Below are positions 47,155 through 56,859 of a stretch of DNA of 64,000 nt, piece by piece. Source of the DNA: Bacillus sp. A301a_S52 (GTDB lineage: Bacteria; Bacillota; Bacilli; Bacillales; Salisediminibacteriaceae); contig JABXYP010000001.1 of NCBI GenBank assembly GCA_024701455.1, positions 3,972,001 to 4,036,000 of the forward strand, in the 5' to 3' direction. The notes beneath the pieces were generated by a model. The model was not told where the DNA came from and searched no databases. It worked only from the letters and a program-made list of their open reading frames with translations. Position 1 is the stretch's first letter. Each line of letters starts with the position of its first letter. The position numbers and the translations under genes are program-made.

Positions 47155-47264
47155 TTAAAACGCCCTCAATCTGGACATTAGCATCCGTTATCTCGCGCCT
47201 AAATAGCTTTAGCTCCCTCTCTATTTTGAACCGGCAGATTTGCGGACACTTTTCTGTAATAAAA
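47155..47264 (+). repeat. interspersed hairpin repeat, copy 7
   Basis: AAAACGCCCTCAATCTGGAC, TTAGCATCCGTTATCTCG, CTCTATTTTGAACCGGCAG and GCGGACACTTTTCTGTAATA. The first hairpin is missing. Confidence 0.75.
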
Positions 47265-47287
47265 AGATTGACCGAAGTTTTTTACAC

Positions 47288-47348
47288 GATAAAAAACCCA
47301 AGCAAGTCACCTTTAGAGAAAGGGGACTTGCTTGGGTTGTGTCGTTAT
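47288..47348 (-). terminator. terminator of murA
   Basis: AACCCAAGCAAGTC/GACTTGCTTGGGTT, a 14-bp perfect stem, followed by TTTTATCG on the minus strand. Confidence 0.88.
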
Positions 47349-47372
47349 GATTTTTAATAGTGCACTATAAGA

Positions 47373-48701
47373 TCAAGAAGCAAAATTAGGATCCAACTTT
47401 AACGGTGCTGGCGCTTCTAAGTTTTCCATCTCTACTTGCTCTTCCGTAATACGTTCAATATCTGCACCAAGCGAACGTAATTTCTCTGCAAAATCAACAT
47501 ATCCGCGATCAATATGTTGAAGTTCAGTTACTCGTGTGTAACCGTCTGCCACCAAACCAGTAAGTACAAGAGCTGCTCCTGCACGAAGATCAGTAGAAGC
47601 CACTTCAGCTCCTTGAAGCTTCATAGGACCGTTAATAATCGCTGCTCGGCCTTCAATCTTAACGTTACCATTCATACGGCGGAATTCCTCTACATGCATA
47701 AACCGATTTTCGAAGACCGTTTCAGTAATAACACTTGTTCCTTCAGCATTAAGCATTAATGCCATAATTTGCGATTGCATATCAGTCGGGAAGCCAGGAT
47801 GAGGCATCGTTTTAACATCAACTGCTTTTAATTTTTCGGGCCCAATGACACGTACACCATTATCTTCTTCTATAATGATAACGCCCATTTCCGACATTTT
47901 TGCAATAAGCGGACGTAAGTGCTCTGTCATAACATTCTCAATTAGCACATTACCACCAGATATAGCTGCAGCAACCATAAATGTACCTGCTTCAATTCTA
48001 TCAGGAATAATCGTGTGCTCAGCACCTGTTAATTCATCGACACCTTCAATTTTAATAGTCCCTGTGCCCGCTCCACGGACTTTAGCCCCCATCGCATTTA
48101 AATAATTAGCTAAACAGACAATTTCTGGCTCTTCTGCTGCATTTTCAATAATTGTAGTTCCAAGAGCAGTAGTCGCTGCCATCATAATATTCTCTGTAGC
48201 CCCTACGCTTGGGAAATCTAAATAAATTTTATTACCATATAACCGCCCATCAACCTTAGCTTCAATAAAACCGTTGCCAATTTCAACTGTTGCTCCCATG
48301 GCTTCAAAGCCTTTAAGGTGCTGATCAATCGGTCGAGAACCAATAGCACAGCCTCCTGGGAGTGCTATGCGAGCGTGCCCTACACGTGCTAACAATGGCC
48401 CCATCACTAAAAAAGATGCACGCATTTTTCTTACATACTCAAATGGCGCTTCTACAGCGAGCTCTTTCTCAGCATCTACAACGATATGGCCATTTTCTTC
48501 ATATTCCACATTTGTATTAAGATTCCGTAAAACTTCGTTTATTGTGTATACGTCAGCTAAGGCTGGTACATCATATATGTGACTCTTACCTTTGCTGGCT
48601 AAAATAGATGCAGCGATGACTGGCAAAACAGCGTTTTTGGCTCCTTCAACTCGGACAGTGCCGCTCAAGCGCCTGCCACCGCGGACGATGATTTTTTCCA
48701 A
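47373..48701 (-). CDS. murA: UDP-N-acetylglucosamine 1-carboxyvinyltransferase
   Basis: First committed step of peptidoglycan synthesis: transfers enolpyruvate from PEP to UDP-GlcNAc. The 442-residue inside-out barrel has [16 protein letters not shown] at the start, the catalytic Cys in [16 protein letters not shown], and [17 protein letters not shown]. Position between spoIID and the ywzB-like gene identifies the murAA-type copy. Confidence 0.96.
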   Translation of the reverse strand: MEKIIVRGGRRLSGTVRVEGAKNAVLPVIAASILASKGKSHIYDVPALADVYTINEVLRNLNTNVEYEENGHIVVDAEKELAVEAPFEYVRKMRASFLVMGPLLARVGHARIALPGGCAIGSRPIDQHLKGFEAMGATVEIGNGFIEAKVDGRLYGNKIYLDFPSVGATENIMMAATTALGTTIIENAAEEPEIVCLANYLNAMGAKVRGAGTGTIKIEGVDELTGAEHTIIPDRIEAGTFMVAAAISGGNVLIENVMTEHLRPLIAKMSEMGVIIIEEDNGVRVIGPEKLKAVDVKTMPHPGFPTDMQSQIMALMLNAEGTSVITETVFENRFMHVEEFRRMNGNVKIEGRAAIINGPMKLQGAEVASTDLRAGAALVLTGLVADGYTRVTELQHIDRGYVDFAEKLRSLGADIERITEEQVEMENLEAPAPLKLDPNFAS

Positions 48702-49011
48702 TGTATTCCCCTCCGCGTCAGATTGTTTATTTCATTCATATTCATAAGTAACCATTCCTGTGCCAATTGCAGAGTGGCTTTATGCTCAAACCGCCTAATA
48801 TATTTATGGTTACCTGTAAGATAAGCCGGAGTCTTTTGCACAAAAGGGTATTAACTGAATGAAAAAGTCTCAGGCAAGATCATCTTACGTATTAAAGTCG
48901 AACGTCGTGTCTGTATTAATTTCAATAACTATTTCAAGGCTAAAGTTTGTCATTTTGTGTCTTATTTGTCAGTACGTTTAACCGAACCAGTATGCACTCT
49001 CACTACCGAGC

Positions 49012-49167
49012 CTAATTTGGAAATGCCAGGCCCTTCACCGTATCGACATAATAAATGCTCTTAATAGCATTGTTACCTTTAACGGTGGCGCCATACATGG
49101 AAGTATCCGCTAATGTGCAAGCAACATAGTAGCTGGCGAACGTGTCATAATTGGAAACAATAGACAT
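49012..49167 (-). pseudogene. possible gene fragment upstream of murA
   Basis: A 51-codon frame gives SNYDTFASYYVACTLADTSM and a further protein-like stretch ending in VDTVKGLAFPN. The reading continues upstream as GYYPETR before a stop, so it may be the C-terminal end of a decayed gene. No ribosome site fits. The rest of 48702-49201 holds the murA promoter and nothing else recognisable; a ywmB gene expected here in B. subtilis was not found. Confidence 0.3.
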
Positions 49168-49201
49168 CCTTGTTTCTGGATAATACCCTTAGTTTTAAGT
49201 A

Positions 49202-49441
49202 TTAAAAAAGGTATCTAAGATTTGTTGACCATTCTAAGTAATCCAGTAAAAAGCGTGTGATAATGTGTGTTAATGCTATTGTCACCATAATTAGCAACAC
49301 TTTCGCTTTCACACCATCAGGATTTTTGAGAAACAAGTCGAATTTAAACGACTGTATCGACCACCAGACGATAGTAAGCACCATTAAACTTATCATAATC
49401 CCAAACAAGGATTGCTGTCCCATCGGTAGTAAGTCGATCAT
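49202..49441 (-). CDS. ywzB: YwzB-like DUF1146 membrane protein
   Basis: A 79-residue protein with two membrane segments (FGIMISLMVLTIVWWSIQSF and VLLIMVTIALTHIITRFLLD). The family has a conserved position between ATP synthase/complex I genes and murA in Bacillaceae. Function unknown. Confidence 0.8.
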   Translation of the reverse strand: MIDLLPMGQQSLFGIMISLMVLTIVWWSIQSFKFDLFLKNPDGVKAKVLLIMVTIALTHIITRFLLDYLEWSTNLRYLF

Positions 49442-50082
49442 TCACTCGTCCTCCAAGCCCCTTTTAAACTAAGTCAATCCAGATTATTTGCCCGTAAGTA
49501 TTTCCGTGAACAAAAATGTGAAAAAACTTAATATACAGGCACAATGATAATAATAACTGAAAAGATGTGGTAATGCCACAATTTTTTTGCCCTTTCTTCA
49601 CAAAAACAAGTAGGTCTAAAGAATCATTTTTAAAAATGGACCATGGGAAGTTTTTTAACGCTCAAGGTTTGGAACCTATTCGTTCTTTTCACTCAAATAA
49701 AACTCGCCAAACCTATTTATTTTGTTAAGGCTAAAAAGCGCTGTCTTTCCTTCACTTTTAAAAATCAACTCACTTTTCAGCCTGATTTCGACACTCTTCG
49801 ATCTTCATTTATATACGGCATCTTTTAGTGTTTTGTGACCGTTATTGGCGATATTTATGGGAATTAATTTTAATCTTCTGGCCATACTAAAACAAAGCCA
49901 ACTATGTAAAACAAACGAACCATGATCCTATAACAGCAACCATGGTCCTGTGCAGGTAAATTATCAGCGGTTACCCGCTTTTAAAGATGTTATGCGGTAA
50001 CTCCCTTACAAAATTTGTGGCTTTTGTCACTGACACGAGTAGTGACATTAGTGTTGAGTTCACAGCCACTCTTTAATTGATC
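49442..50082. other. non-coding gap downstream of the nuo operon
   Basis: No supported gene. At 50019-50072 a GTGGCT...AGCCAC arm pair encloses a TGTCACT/AGTGACA hairpin and could end the nuo transcript, though the T-run is weak. The hairpin TGTGGTAATGCCACA followed by seven T at 49565-49586 points the other way. Confidence 0.4.
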
Positions 50083-51537
50083 TTATAAAAGACGCATCCA
50101 ATCAAAGGCTGTAAATATGTCCATTAACCACCCTGGCAACAAGCCTAATAGTAGCGTAAATGTAAACGCAATTGTCACGACGACCTTTGTCCCTAGACTT
50201 GCTGATAAAGTTTTATCATTCGCTCTCGGCTCTACCATAAACATTTGTTTAATAATCCCAAAATAATAGACAAAGGAGATCACACTGGTCACAATCATTA
50301 CAACTGCGAGCCAAAGCATATCACCTGAAATAGCTAAGATGAAAATATTAACTTTACCTACAAACCCTGCCGTTAGCGGCATTCCTGCAAGAGATAGGAG
50401 AAATACTGTCATCGCTACTGCCATATATGGGGAGCGGCTAAACAATCCAGCAAAACTGTTTAAATCATGAGAGCCAGTATCTTCAGTGACAAGAATAATA
50501 ATGGCGAAAGCGCCGATTGTCATAAAAAGATAGGCCACACTATAAAACATTAATACGTTTACTCCAACATTCGTAATGATCGTTGCGATCGGTACAAGAA
50601 TATAGCCTGCCTGTGCAATTCCTGAATAAGCCATCAATCGCTTAACATTCCTTTGTGACAGAGCAATCAAGTTTCCAGTAATCATCGTTAAGGCTGCCAT
50701 CGTTGCGATAATAAGTGCCCATTCTTGATATATTCCTTCAAAGCCTGTAACCAGCACTCGCAGCACGAGCCCAAAGCCAGCTAGCTTTGAAACGACTGAC
50801 AAGAAAGCTGTTACAGGAGTTGGAGCCCCTTCATAGACATCCGGTGCCCACATGTGAAATGGCACCATAGCTATTTTAAAACCAAAACCGCCTAACATGA
50901 AGAAAAAGCTTAAATAAATCATGAAAGTATAATCCTGAAATAACTGTGGCATCAATGCCCCTATCTCAACTAAACTAGTTGACCCTGTTAAGCCATATAG
51001 AAAGGACATCCCATACAGAATAAATGCTGAAGCTGTTCCACCTAAAATAACGTATTTGATAGCCGCTTCAGTTGAATGACGATGATGTTTTTTAAACCCT
51101 GCCAAACAATAGGAGGAGATGCTTACTATCTCAAGGCCGATAAATAGCGTAATAAGGTCCGCAGAGGAAACCATGAGCATGCCACCAAGTGCTGAAAACA
51201 GCATTAAGGAATAATATTCTCCTTGATAGACCTCTTTATGTTTCTCTAAATAACTCATGCTAATGAGAATGACAGCAACTACACCGCTTAAAATAATAAG
51301 CTTAAATATCAATGCATATGGGTCGATGATGAAAACATCTGCAATTGATCCACTCGTGCGGTTAGTCATGACAACTAAAGCGCCTGTGATAATTAAGCTT
51401 AAAACTGAAAGACGCCCAATAAAAGGTTTCCTACCATGTATTCCGGTCATAAAATCAATGGTAAATATAAGTATCGCCAGTGCGCCTAACACAATCTCTG
51501 GTGTTAGTAAGGTCCAGTTGGTATCAAAAACAGTCAT
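50083..51537 (-). CDS. nuoN: NADH-quinone oxidoreductase subunit N
   Basis: A 484-residue antiporter-like membrane subunit of complex I. It has about 14 membrane segments, the family stretch LFIGLEIVSISSYCLAGFKK with the key Glu, and VPFHMWAPDVYEGAPTPVTA around a conserved Lys/His region. It is the last gene of the nuo operon, 4 bases after nuoM. Confidence 0.95.
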   Translation of the reverse strand: MTVFDTNWTLLTPEIVLGALAILIFTIDFMTGIHGRKPFIGRLSVLSLIITGALVVMTNRTSGSIADVFIIDPYALIFKLIILSGVVAVILISMSYLEKHKEVYQGEYYSLMLFSALGGMLMVSSADLITLFIGLEIVSISSYCLAGFKKHHRHSTEAAIKYVILGGTASAFILYGMSFLYGLTGSTSLVEIGALMPQLFQDYTFMIYLSFFFMLGGFGFKIAMVPFHMWAPDVYEGAPTPVTAFLSVVSKLAGFGLVLRVLVTGFEGIYQEWALIIATMAALTMITGNLIALSQRNVKRLMAYSGIAQAGYILVPIATIITNVGVNVLMFYSVAYLFMTIGAFAIIILVTEDTGSHDLNSFAGLFSRSPYMAVAMTVFLLSLAGMPLTAGFVGKVNIFILAISGDMLWLAVVMIVTSVISFVYYFGIIKQMFMVEPRANDKTLSASLGTKVVVTIAFTFTLLLGLLPGWLMDIFTAFDWMRLL

Positions 51538-51541
51538 ATTA

Positions 51542-53074
51542 TCACCCCCCTATTCTCGACACTAAATCGATGACTGTTATATTAATGACATCACTCAAAA
51601 GGTGCGGATAAACACCAATAGCTAAGCTTAGACTAAGCAAACCGACCATCGGGATGTATTCCATCGGTTTTGCATCTATTAATTCACCGTACTTTTCCTT
51701 CATGGGTCCAAAAGTTGTTCTTTGCATCGCCCATAAAAGATAGCCAGCAGTGAAAATAATGCCTATCGCTCCTATCACCCCAAGGGTAGCAGCAGCTGGA
51801 ATTAACTCTGCAGATGCTCCAAAGATACCGATAAAGGCCAATAATTCACTAATAAATCCAGACAAGCCTGGAAGACCTACCGATGCCATGGCAGCTGCCA
51901 GCATAAAACCTGCTAATATGGGAATCGATTTCGATAGCCCACCTAATTCAGCAATTGTACGTGTTTTAGTCCGCTCATAGATGGCTCCCACCATAAAGAA
52001 AAGAAGAGCTGAGATAAAACCGTGAGACACGAGTTGAAAAATTGCCCCTTGCATCCCTGCTGTGGTGAAGGATGCCATTCCTAAAAGGACAATGCCCATA
52101 TGACTAATACTCGAATAAGCTACGAGGGATTTTAAATCGGTTTGCACAAGAGCTAACAAAGCGCCATAAATTATATTAATGACCCCGAGGAGGGCAATTA
52201 ATGTGGCAAATCTAGCTGCTTGATCAGGTAAGACACCGAAGCCAGCCCTTAATAATCCATATCCACCCATTTTCAAAAGCACACCTGCCAGTATCATACT
52301 TGCAGCAGTAGGTGCTTCCACATGGGCATTTGGCAACCATGTGTGAAATGGGAATACCGGTAATTTAATTGCGAATGCAATAAATAGCCCTAGAAAGAGG
52401 CCACCTTTAACTGTCCCTGTTAATACATCTGGGTTCAAAGGATTTGCATAAATATCCGCCATCGTCAGCAGGCTAAACGAGAGCACTTGGTAGTTCATTG
52501 CTTCTGCTCCTTTAACAAACATGGCGATAAACGTCAAAAACATGACGGCACTCCCCAGCCCCGTATAGACTAAAAACTTAAAGGAAGCATATGTCCTCCA
52601 TTTACCTCCCCAAATACCGATTAAGAAAAACATTGGTATTAGTGTCAATTCAAAAAACAAGAAGAAAAGGAGCATATCAAGCGCTACGAACACCCCTAGC
52701 ATGCCGCTTAACAGTATGAGTATCCAAATATAAAACTCTTTTACCCGGTCATTTATCGAAAAAGAGGCAACAATGGCTAAGGTTGTTACAAGTGTAGTAA
52801 GAAGTATGAGCGGCATAGATAAACCATCAAGCCCAATTTCAAAGTTCAGTTGCAAGAAACCAACATTAAACCATTCTGTTACGGTGTAATACTGTATATC
52901 AGATGTACTTCTATCAAATCCTGCAAAAATGAAGAGCGAGAAAACAAGTGCCGCTGCCGATGTTCCAGTAGCAATTGAACGAATGACATTGACTTGTTCT
53001 CGAGGAATCATCACGATTAGCAGCGTCCCCACTAAAGGTACAAATACGAGCCATGTTAAGCTATTTCCTATCAT
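51542..53074 (-). CDS. nuoM: NADH-quinone oxidoreductase subunit M
   Basis: A 510-residue antiporter-like subunit. FFLFFELTLIPMFFLIGIWG has the conserved Glu, and LPVFPFHTWLPNAHVEAPTA and SLVAYSSISHMGIVLLG hold the proton-path Lys and His. The start overlaps the nuoL stop by 4 bases. Confidence 0.96.
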   Translation of the reverse strand: MIGNSLTWLVFVPLVGTLLIVMIPREQVNVIRSIATGTSAAALVFSLFIFAGFDRSTSDIQYYTVTEWFNVGFLQLNFEIGLDGLSMPLILLTTLVTTLAIVASFSINDRVKEFYIWILILLSGMLGVFVALDMLLFFLFFELTLIPMFFLIGIWGGKWRTYASFKFLVYTGLGSAVMFLTFIAMFVKGAEAMNYQVLSFSLLTMADIYANPLNPDVLTGTVKGGLFLGLFIAFAIKLPVFPFHTWLPNAHVEAPTAASMILAGVLLKMGGYGLLRAGFGVLPDQAARFATLIALLGVINIIYGALLALVQTDLKSLVAYSSISHMGIVLLGMASFTTAGMQGAIFQLVSHGFISALLFFMVGAIYERTKTRTIAELGGLSKSIPILAGFMLAAAMASVGLPGLSGFISELLAFIGIFGASAELIPAAATLGVIGAIGIIFTAGYLLWAMQRTTFGPMKEKYGELIDAKPMEYIPMVGLLSLSLAIGVYPHLLSDVINITVIDLVSRIGG

Positions 53075-55068
53075 CCGATATACCCCCTTAGCAAAAAGAC
53101 AGCCGCGATAATAATAATTCCACCAAATACGGAAACCAATCCATACGTTTGAAGTTGGCCATTGTGACCACGTCCAAGTCTCTTTCCGATCCCAACTGAT
53201 GAGTAACCTACGAGCTTGACCAGTCCATCAATAACCATCTTATCCACTTCCCATAAAAATCGCCCTAAACCAACGATTGGTCTAATCACAGTGACAGCAT
53301 ATATTTTGTCTAGGTAGTAGTTATTTAAAAGAAGCTTATAGAGAGAGGGAGCTTTTTGAGCGAATAACGTCTCGGCAATAAAGCCCTTGTAGTATATCGC
53401 CCATGCAAGGCCAATACCTCCTAAAGCCACTAACAAGGATAATGCCGCAAGCCACAATTCTCCATGTGGTTGAGCGCCTATGTTCATACCGGACACAAGG
53501 AAGTTCTCCAATGGGTGTCCTAATAGAGGCAAATTCACGAAGCCTGCCACGACTGCTAAAAAAGCAAGGACAATTAAAGGATACGTCATAAGTCGTGAAT
53601 TTTCCTTCGGTGATTCATAATGTTCTTGCCTTACAGCAGAGGATGTAGCATTTTTTTGTGAGGCCTCATCACGCGGATTATCAGCTTCTGCTACGTCAGC
53701 TGCCCCATATGTGTCAACTAATGGATCATTAGCTGTTGTGTCATCATGATCCCCGCCCCGATACTCACCTGTAAATGTTTTGAAAAAAAGACGAAACATA
53801 TAAAAGGCTGTCATAAAAGCGGTCACGAGAGCTAAACCGAACAACAGACCATTTCCATTTAGTAAGGTAGAAGCAAGAATTTCTTCTTTACTCCAGAAAC
53901 CAGCCAATGGAAAGATACCTGAAATAGCTAGCGCCCCGATCAAAAATGTGATAGACGTCAGGCGCATCTTATGCCATAAACCACCCATATGACGAATATC
54001 TTGTCGGTGATGAACCGCATAAATCACACTACCCGCTCCAAGGAAAAGTAAGGCTTTAAAGAAAGCATGTGTCATTAGATGAAATAAACCAGCTACATAA
54101 CCGGCCGTACCTAACGCCAACATCATAAACCCTAATTGACTGATGGTCGAGTAGGCCAATACTCGTTTTATATCCGTCTTAACAATTGCCATCGTAGCTG
54201 CAAGGAAAGCTGTTATAGCACCGATATACGCCACTACTGTTAAAGCTGTAGGAGACGCCAAGAAAAGAGGATACATAACGGCTACTAAGTAAACACCCGC
54301 CGCTACCATTGTTGCCGCATGTATTAAGGCACTAACTGGAGTAGGGCCTTCCATCGCATCTGGCAACCATACATGAAGTGGGAATTGTGCAGACTTACCA
54401 ACAGCTCCCATGAAAATTAGAAGGGCGGTAACAGTAAGCATGGTGTCATTAATTAAGCCGTTCTCAATCGTGCTATAAATATGACTGTAATCAAAACTTC
54501 CTGTCTCGTTAAATAGTAATACTAGCCCTATTAAAAGCCCCACATCTCCTATTCTAGTAGTCAGAAAAGCTTTTTTTGCCGCAGCGGCAGCTTCAGGCTT
54601 GAAATACCAGAATCCAACAAGTAGAAACGAGCAAAGGCCAACTAACTCCCAAAATATAAATAGCTGTAGAATATTCGGGGCAAGAACAAGGCCTAACATC
54701 GAAAAGGAAAATAAACCTAAATAAGCATAAAAGATATGGATTCTACTGTCATCATGCATATATTCCTTAGAGAAAATATGCACGACTAGACTGACGAGAG
54801 TGACAATGATCAGCATCATAGCGTTTAATGGGGTAACCTCAAATCCCATCGTAACAAGAGAGTCACCAAATGCTAACCAGTTTACAACATACGTATAAGT
54901 TTCTCCGCCTATCCGTTCGATTAGAACACTTACGGATAGGATAAATGAAAGAGCCAAAGCTGCTATCCCGACATATGGTGACTTTCCCTTGAGTAGCCGT
55001 CCAGCAAATAGCAAAATGAGGAAGGCGATAAGCGGAAAAACCGGTATTAACCAGGCATTTTGTAGCAT
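53071..55068 (-). CDS. nuoL: NADH-quinone oxidoreductase subunit L
   Basis: A 665-residue antiporter-like subunit with the long lateral helix at the C-terminus. Motifs: LFIFWELVGLCSFLLVGFWY, SAQFPLHVWLPDAMEGPTPV, RVLAYSTISQLGFMMLALG. A hydrophilic loop at about residues 440-490 (YRGGDHDDTTAND and more, acidic) is longer than usual. It is separated from nuoK by a 302-base gap filled with an interspersed repeat. Confidence 0.96.
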   Translation of the reverse strand: MLQNAWLIPVFPLIAFLILLFAGRLLKGKSPYVGIAALALSFILSVSVLIERIGGETYTYVVNWLAFGDSLVTMGFEVTPLNAMMLIIVTLVSLVVHIFSKEYMHDDSRIHIFYAYLGLFSFSMLGLVLAPNILQLFIFWELVGLCSFLLVGFWYFKPEAAAAAKKAFLTTRIGDVGLLIGLVLLFNETGSFDYSHIYSTIENGLINDTMLTVTALLIFMGAVGKSAQFPLHVWLPDAMEGPTPVSALIHAATMVAAGVYLVAVMYPLFLASPTALTVVAYIGAITAFLAATMAIVKTDIKRVLAYSTISQLGFMMLALGTAGYVAGLFHLMTHAFFKALLFLGAGSVIYAVHHRQDIRHMGGLWHKMRLTSITFLIGALAISGIFPLAGFWSKEEILASTLLNGNGLLFGLALVTAFMTAFYMFRLFFKTFTGEYRGGDHDDTTANDPLVDTYGAADVAEADNPRDEASQKNATSSAVRQEHYESPKENSRLMTYPLIVLAFLAVVAGFVNLPLLGHPLENFLVSGMNIGAQPHGELWLAALSLLVALGGIGLAWAIYYKGFIAETLFAQKAPSLYKLLLNNYYLDKIYAVTVIRPIVGLGRFLWEVDKMVIDGLVKLVGYSSVGIGKRLGRGHNGQLQTYGLVSVFGGIIIIAAVFLLRGYIG

Positions 55069-55093
55069 GTCATCACCTTTTCTTTACATAATT

Positions 55094-55314
55094 TTATAAA
55101 ACGAACCTTCAATTCAGTGGGAGTTTTCGTTCTTCTCCCACTGATAAGGAACACAAGCTATCGTCTTCGCGTCCTGCGAAAACGCTTGTGTGACCAACAT
55201 CCTGTTGGCCCGAGTGAATCAGGACATTAGCGTCCGTTATCTCCCGCCTAAATAGAGTTAACTCTCCTCCCTATTTTGAGCCGGGAGGTTTACGGACGCT
55301 TATCTGTGATAAAC
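55094..55314 (+). repeat. interspersed hairpin repeat, copy 8 (longest, in nuo operon)
   Basis: Full length with all parts: a 10-bp TCAGTGGGAG/CTCCCACTGA hairpin, an inserted block with ACACAAGC/GCTTGTGT and CCAACATCCTGTTGG hairpins (55150-55209), then the long stem AGCGTCCGT/ACGGACGCT (55229-55300) with inner CTCCCG/CGGGAG and GAGTTAACTC. It fills the nuoK-nuoL gap. Confidence 0.88.
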
Positions 55315-55370
55315 GAATATGCACGCTTTACTAGATAAGTTAGTAAACTTTTATGAGTAGAGTTATTCGC

Positions 55371-55679
55371 TTACCACCGCAATAAATCATGTTTAATAAC
55401 ATCAATTGTGTGGCGGTTTCTATACAGGGCAATGAGAATGGCAAGTCCTACAGCAGCTTCAGCGGCAGCAACCGTAATAATAAACAAAGTAAAGACCTGC
55501 CCAGATATATTTGCAAAAGGTCCTATAGCTGAGAAAGCTACCAAATTAATATTGACTGAGTTTAGCATCAGTTCAATGCTAGCAAGAACAATGACAAGAT
55601 GCCGGCGTGTCAAAACTCCATATAACCCGATGCAAAATAAAATGGCTGCAAGTGCTAAAAATAGTGTGATAGGGACCAT
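55371..55679 (-). CDS. nuoK: NADH-quinone oxidoreductase subunit K
   Basis: A 102-residue subunit with three membrane helices. The Glu in [19 protein letters not shown] and the one in [17 protein letters not shown] lie in the proton path. The frame is open to 55718, but the ATG at 55679 has AAGGAGG at good spacing and begins right after the nuoJ stop. Confidence 0.95.
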   Translation of the reverse strand: MVPITLFLALAAILFCIGLYGVLTRRHLVIVLASIELMLNSVNINLVAFSAIGPFANISGQVFTLFIITVAAAEAAVGLAILIALYRNRHTIDVIKHDLLRW

Positions 55680-55680
55680 A

Positions 55681-56178
55681 TTATTCGGCCTCCTTTCTCG
55701 CAATGACGACAGCTCCAATAAGAGCTGCAGTCAGCAGAAAAGCTGAACCGAGAAATGCAATGAAGTAATGGCCATAAAGCTCAATACCAATGCTTTCTAC
55801 CGTGCCAATATACGGCTGTGGTGTATTCGGAAGCTCCATATTAAAAATGCCGTAAAGCATGATAATGAGTAAAGACAAAACTCCCACAAAACTCAATCCC
55901 CGTTGCCACTTATGAGGATCAGGTCCAAAGCCGATATTACGATGCTCTGTCATCATCATCCCAAATACAAATAAAATGGTAATAGCCCCTACATAAACCA
56001 TAATTTGCACAATCCCGATAAATTCAGCTCCTAATAGGAAGTAGAGCCCTGCAACCGCAAAGAAACTAAATACCATCGACACAATGCGGTGTGAGATTTT
56101 TTGTAAAACTATCATTAATACAGCCCCTGAAATAGCAATAACAGCAAATAATGTAAAGAATATCATCTGGCCATTCAC
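55681..56178 (-). CDS. nuoJ: NADH-quinone oxidoreductase subunit J
   Basis: A 165-residue membrane subunit of five helices with [21 protein letters not shown] (the pi-bulge helix). It overlaps nuoI by 4 bases. Confidence 0.95.
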   Translation of the reverse strand: MNGQMIFFTLFAVIAISGAVLMIVLQKISHRIVSMVFSFFAVAGLYFLLGAEFIGIVQIMVYVGAITILFVFGMMMTEHRNIGFGPDPHKWQRGLSFVGVLSLLIIMLYGIFNMELPNTPQPYIGTVESIGIELYGHYFIAFLGSAFLLTAALIGAVVIARKEAE

Positions 56179-56855
56179 ACGTGGTCACCTCTTCCTGCCC
56201 CATCTTTGGAATGATCCCCATGAGAAGGTTCTTCTTTACTTAAGTTTGTTTTTTTAGGTGTGGGCGTCGGTACAGCCTCACGATTTTTTACACCCTCTGA
56301 TTCTGTGTCTTTTATAACTGTTGTTTCTAGCTCTCGATGATCGTCTTTTTTCTCTAAGGAAGCAGCGCTGTTCTTAACTGGTTTAGTTGAGCTACTCGCT
56401 TCAGGTTTTTGTTTAGGTTTTCGCTCTTCTGGTTCATCTGTCGTTTCTGTATAATTCCCGTAAACATGATTGTTCGTTAGCCACTCAATGTCTTTAAAAT
56501 GAGCCGAGCGATTATATTCACTTAAGTTGTCATATCTCGCCGTCATCACAATTGCATCTGTCGGACATACTTCAGTACAAAAATCGCATAAAATACACCC
56601 TTGAAAATCAATATTGTATGTTTCAATGACTTTCTTTTTAGGGTTTTCTTCACTTTTTTTGCCTGTAAGAGAAATGACATCGGTGGGACAGGCCTGTACG
56701 CATAAATTACAGACTATACATTTCTCTGGAAAGAAGCGATGAATCCCTCGAAAGCGCTCGGGCATCACAACTTTCTCCTCGGGATATTGAACGGTGATAT
56801 TCTTTTTTGTTAAATAATTTAACGTCACACCAAATCCCTTTAATAATCGAAACAT
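56175..56855 (-). CDS. nuoI: NADH-quinone oxidoreductase subunit I, with long C-terminal tail
   Basis: A 226-residue iron-sulfur subunit. Two 4Fe-4S motifs: CIVCNLCVQACPTDVIS and CILCDFCTEVCPTDAIV. The core ends at about 140; the last ~85 residues (Glu/Lys/Pro/Ser-rich, ending [14 protein letters not shown]) are low-complexity. Other NuoI proteins usually stop at 140-180 residues. Confidence 0.94.
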   Translation of the reverse strand: MFRLLKGFGVTLNYLTKKNITVQYPEEKVVMPERFRGIHRFFPEKCIVCNLCVQACPTDVISLTGKKSEENPKKKVIETYNIDFQGCILCDFCTEVCPTDAIVMTARYDNLSEYNRSAHFKDIEWLTNNHVYGNYTETTDEPEERKPKQKPEASSSTKPVKNSAASLEKKDDHRELETTVIKDTESEGVKNREAVPTPTPKKTNLSKEEPSHGDHSKDGAGRGDHV

Positions 56856-56859
56856 TTTA

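Noticed and set aside
53071..53074. Overlaps between nuo genes considered as frameshifts
   Set aside because: They are normal ATGA-type four-base overlaps and the proteins are full length.
50083..55068. nuoL/M/N considered as Mrp-type sodium/proton antiporter genes
   Set aside because: They are directly joined to nuoA-K and have complex I subunit lengths and order; no mrpE, F or G genes are near.
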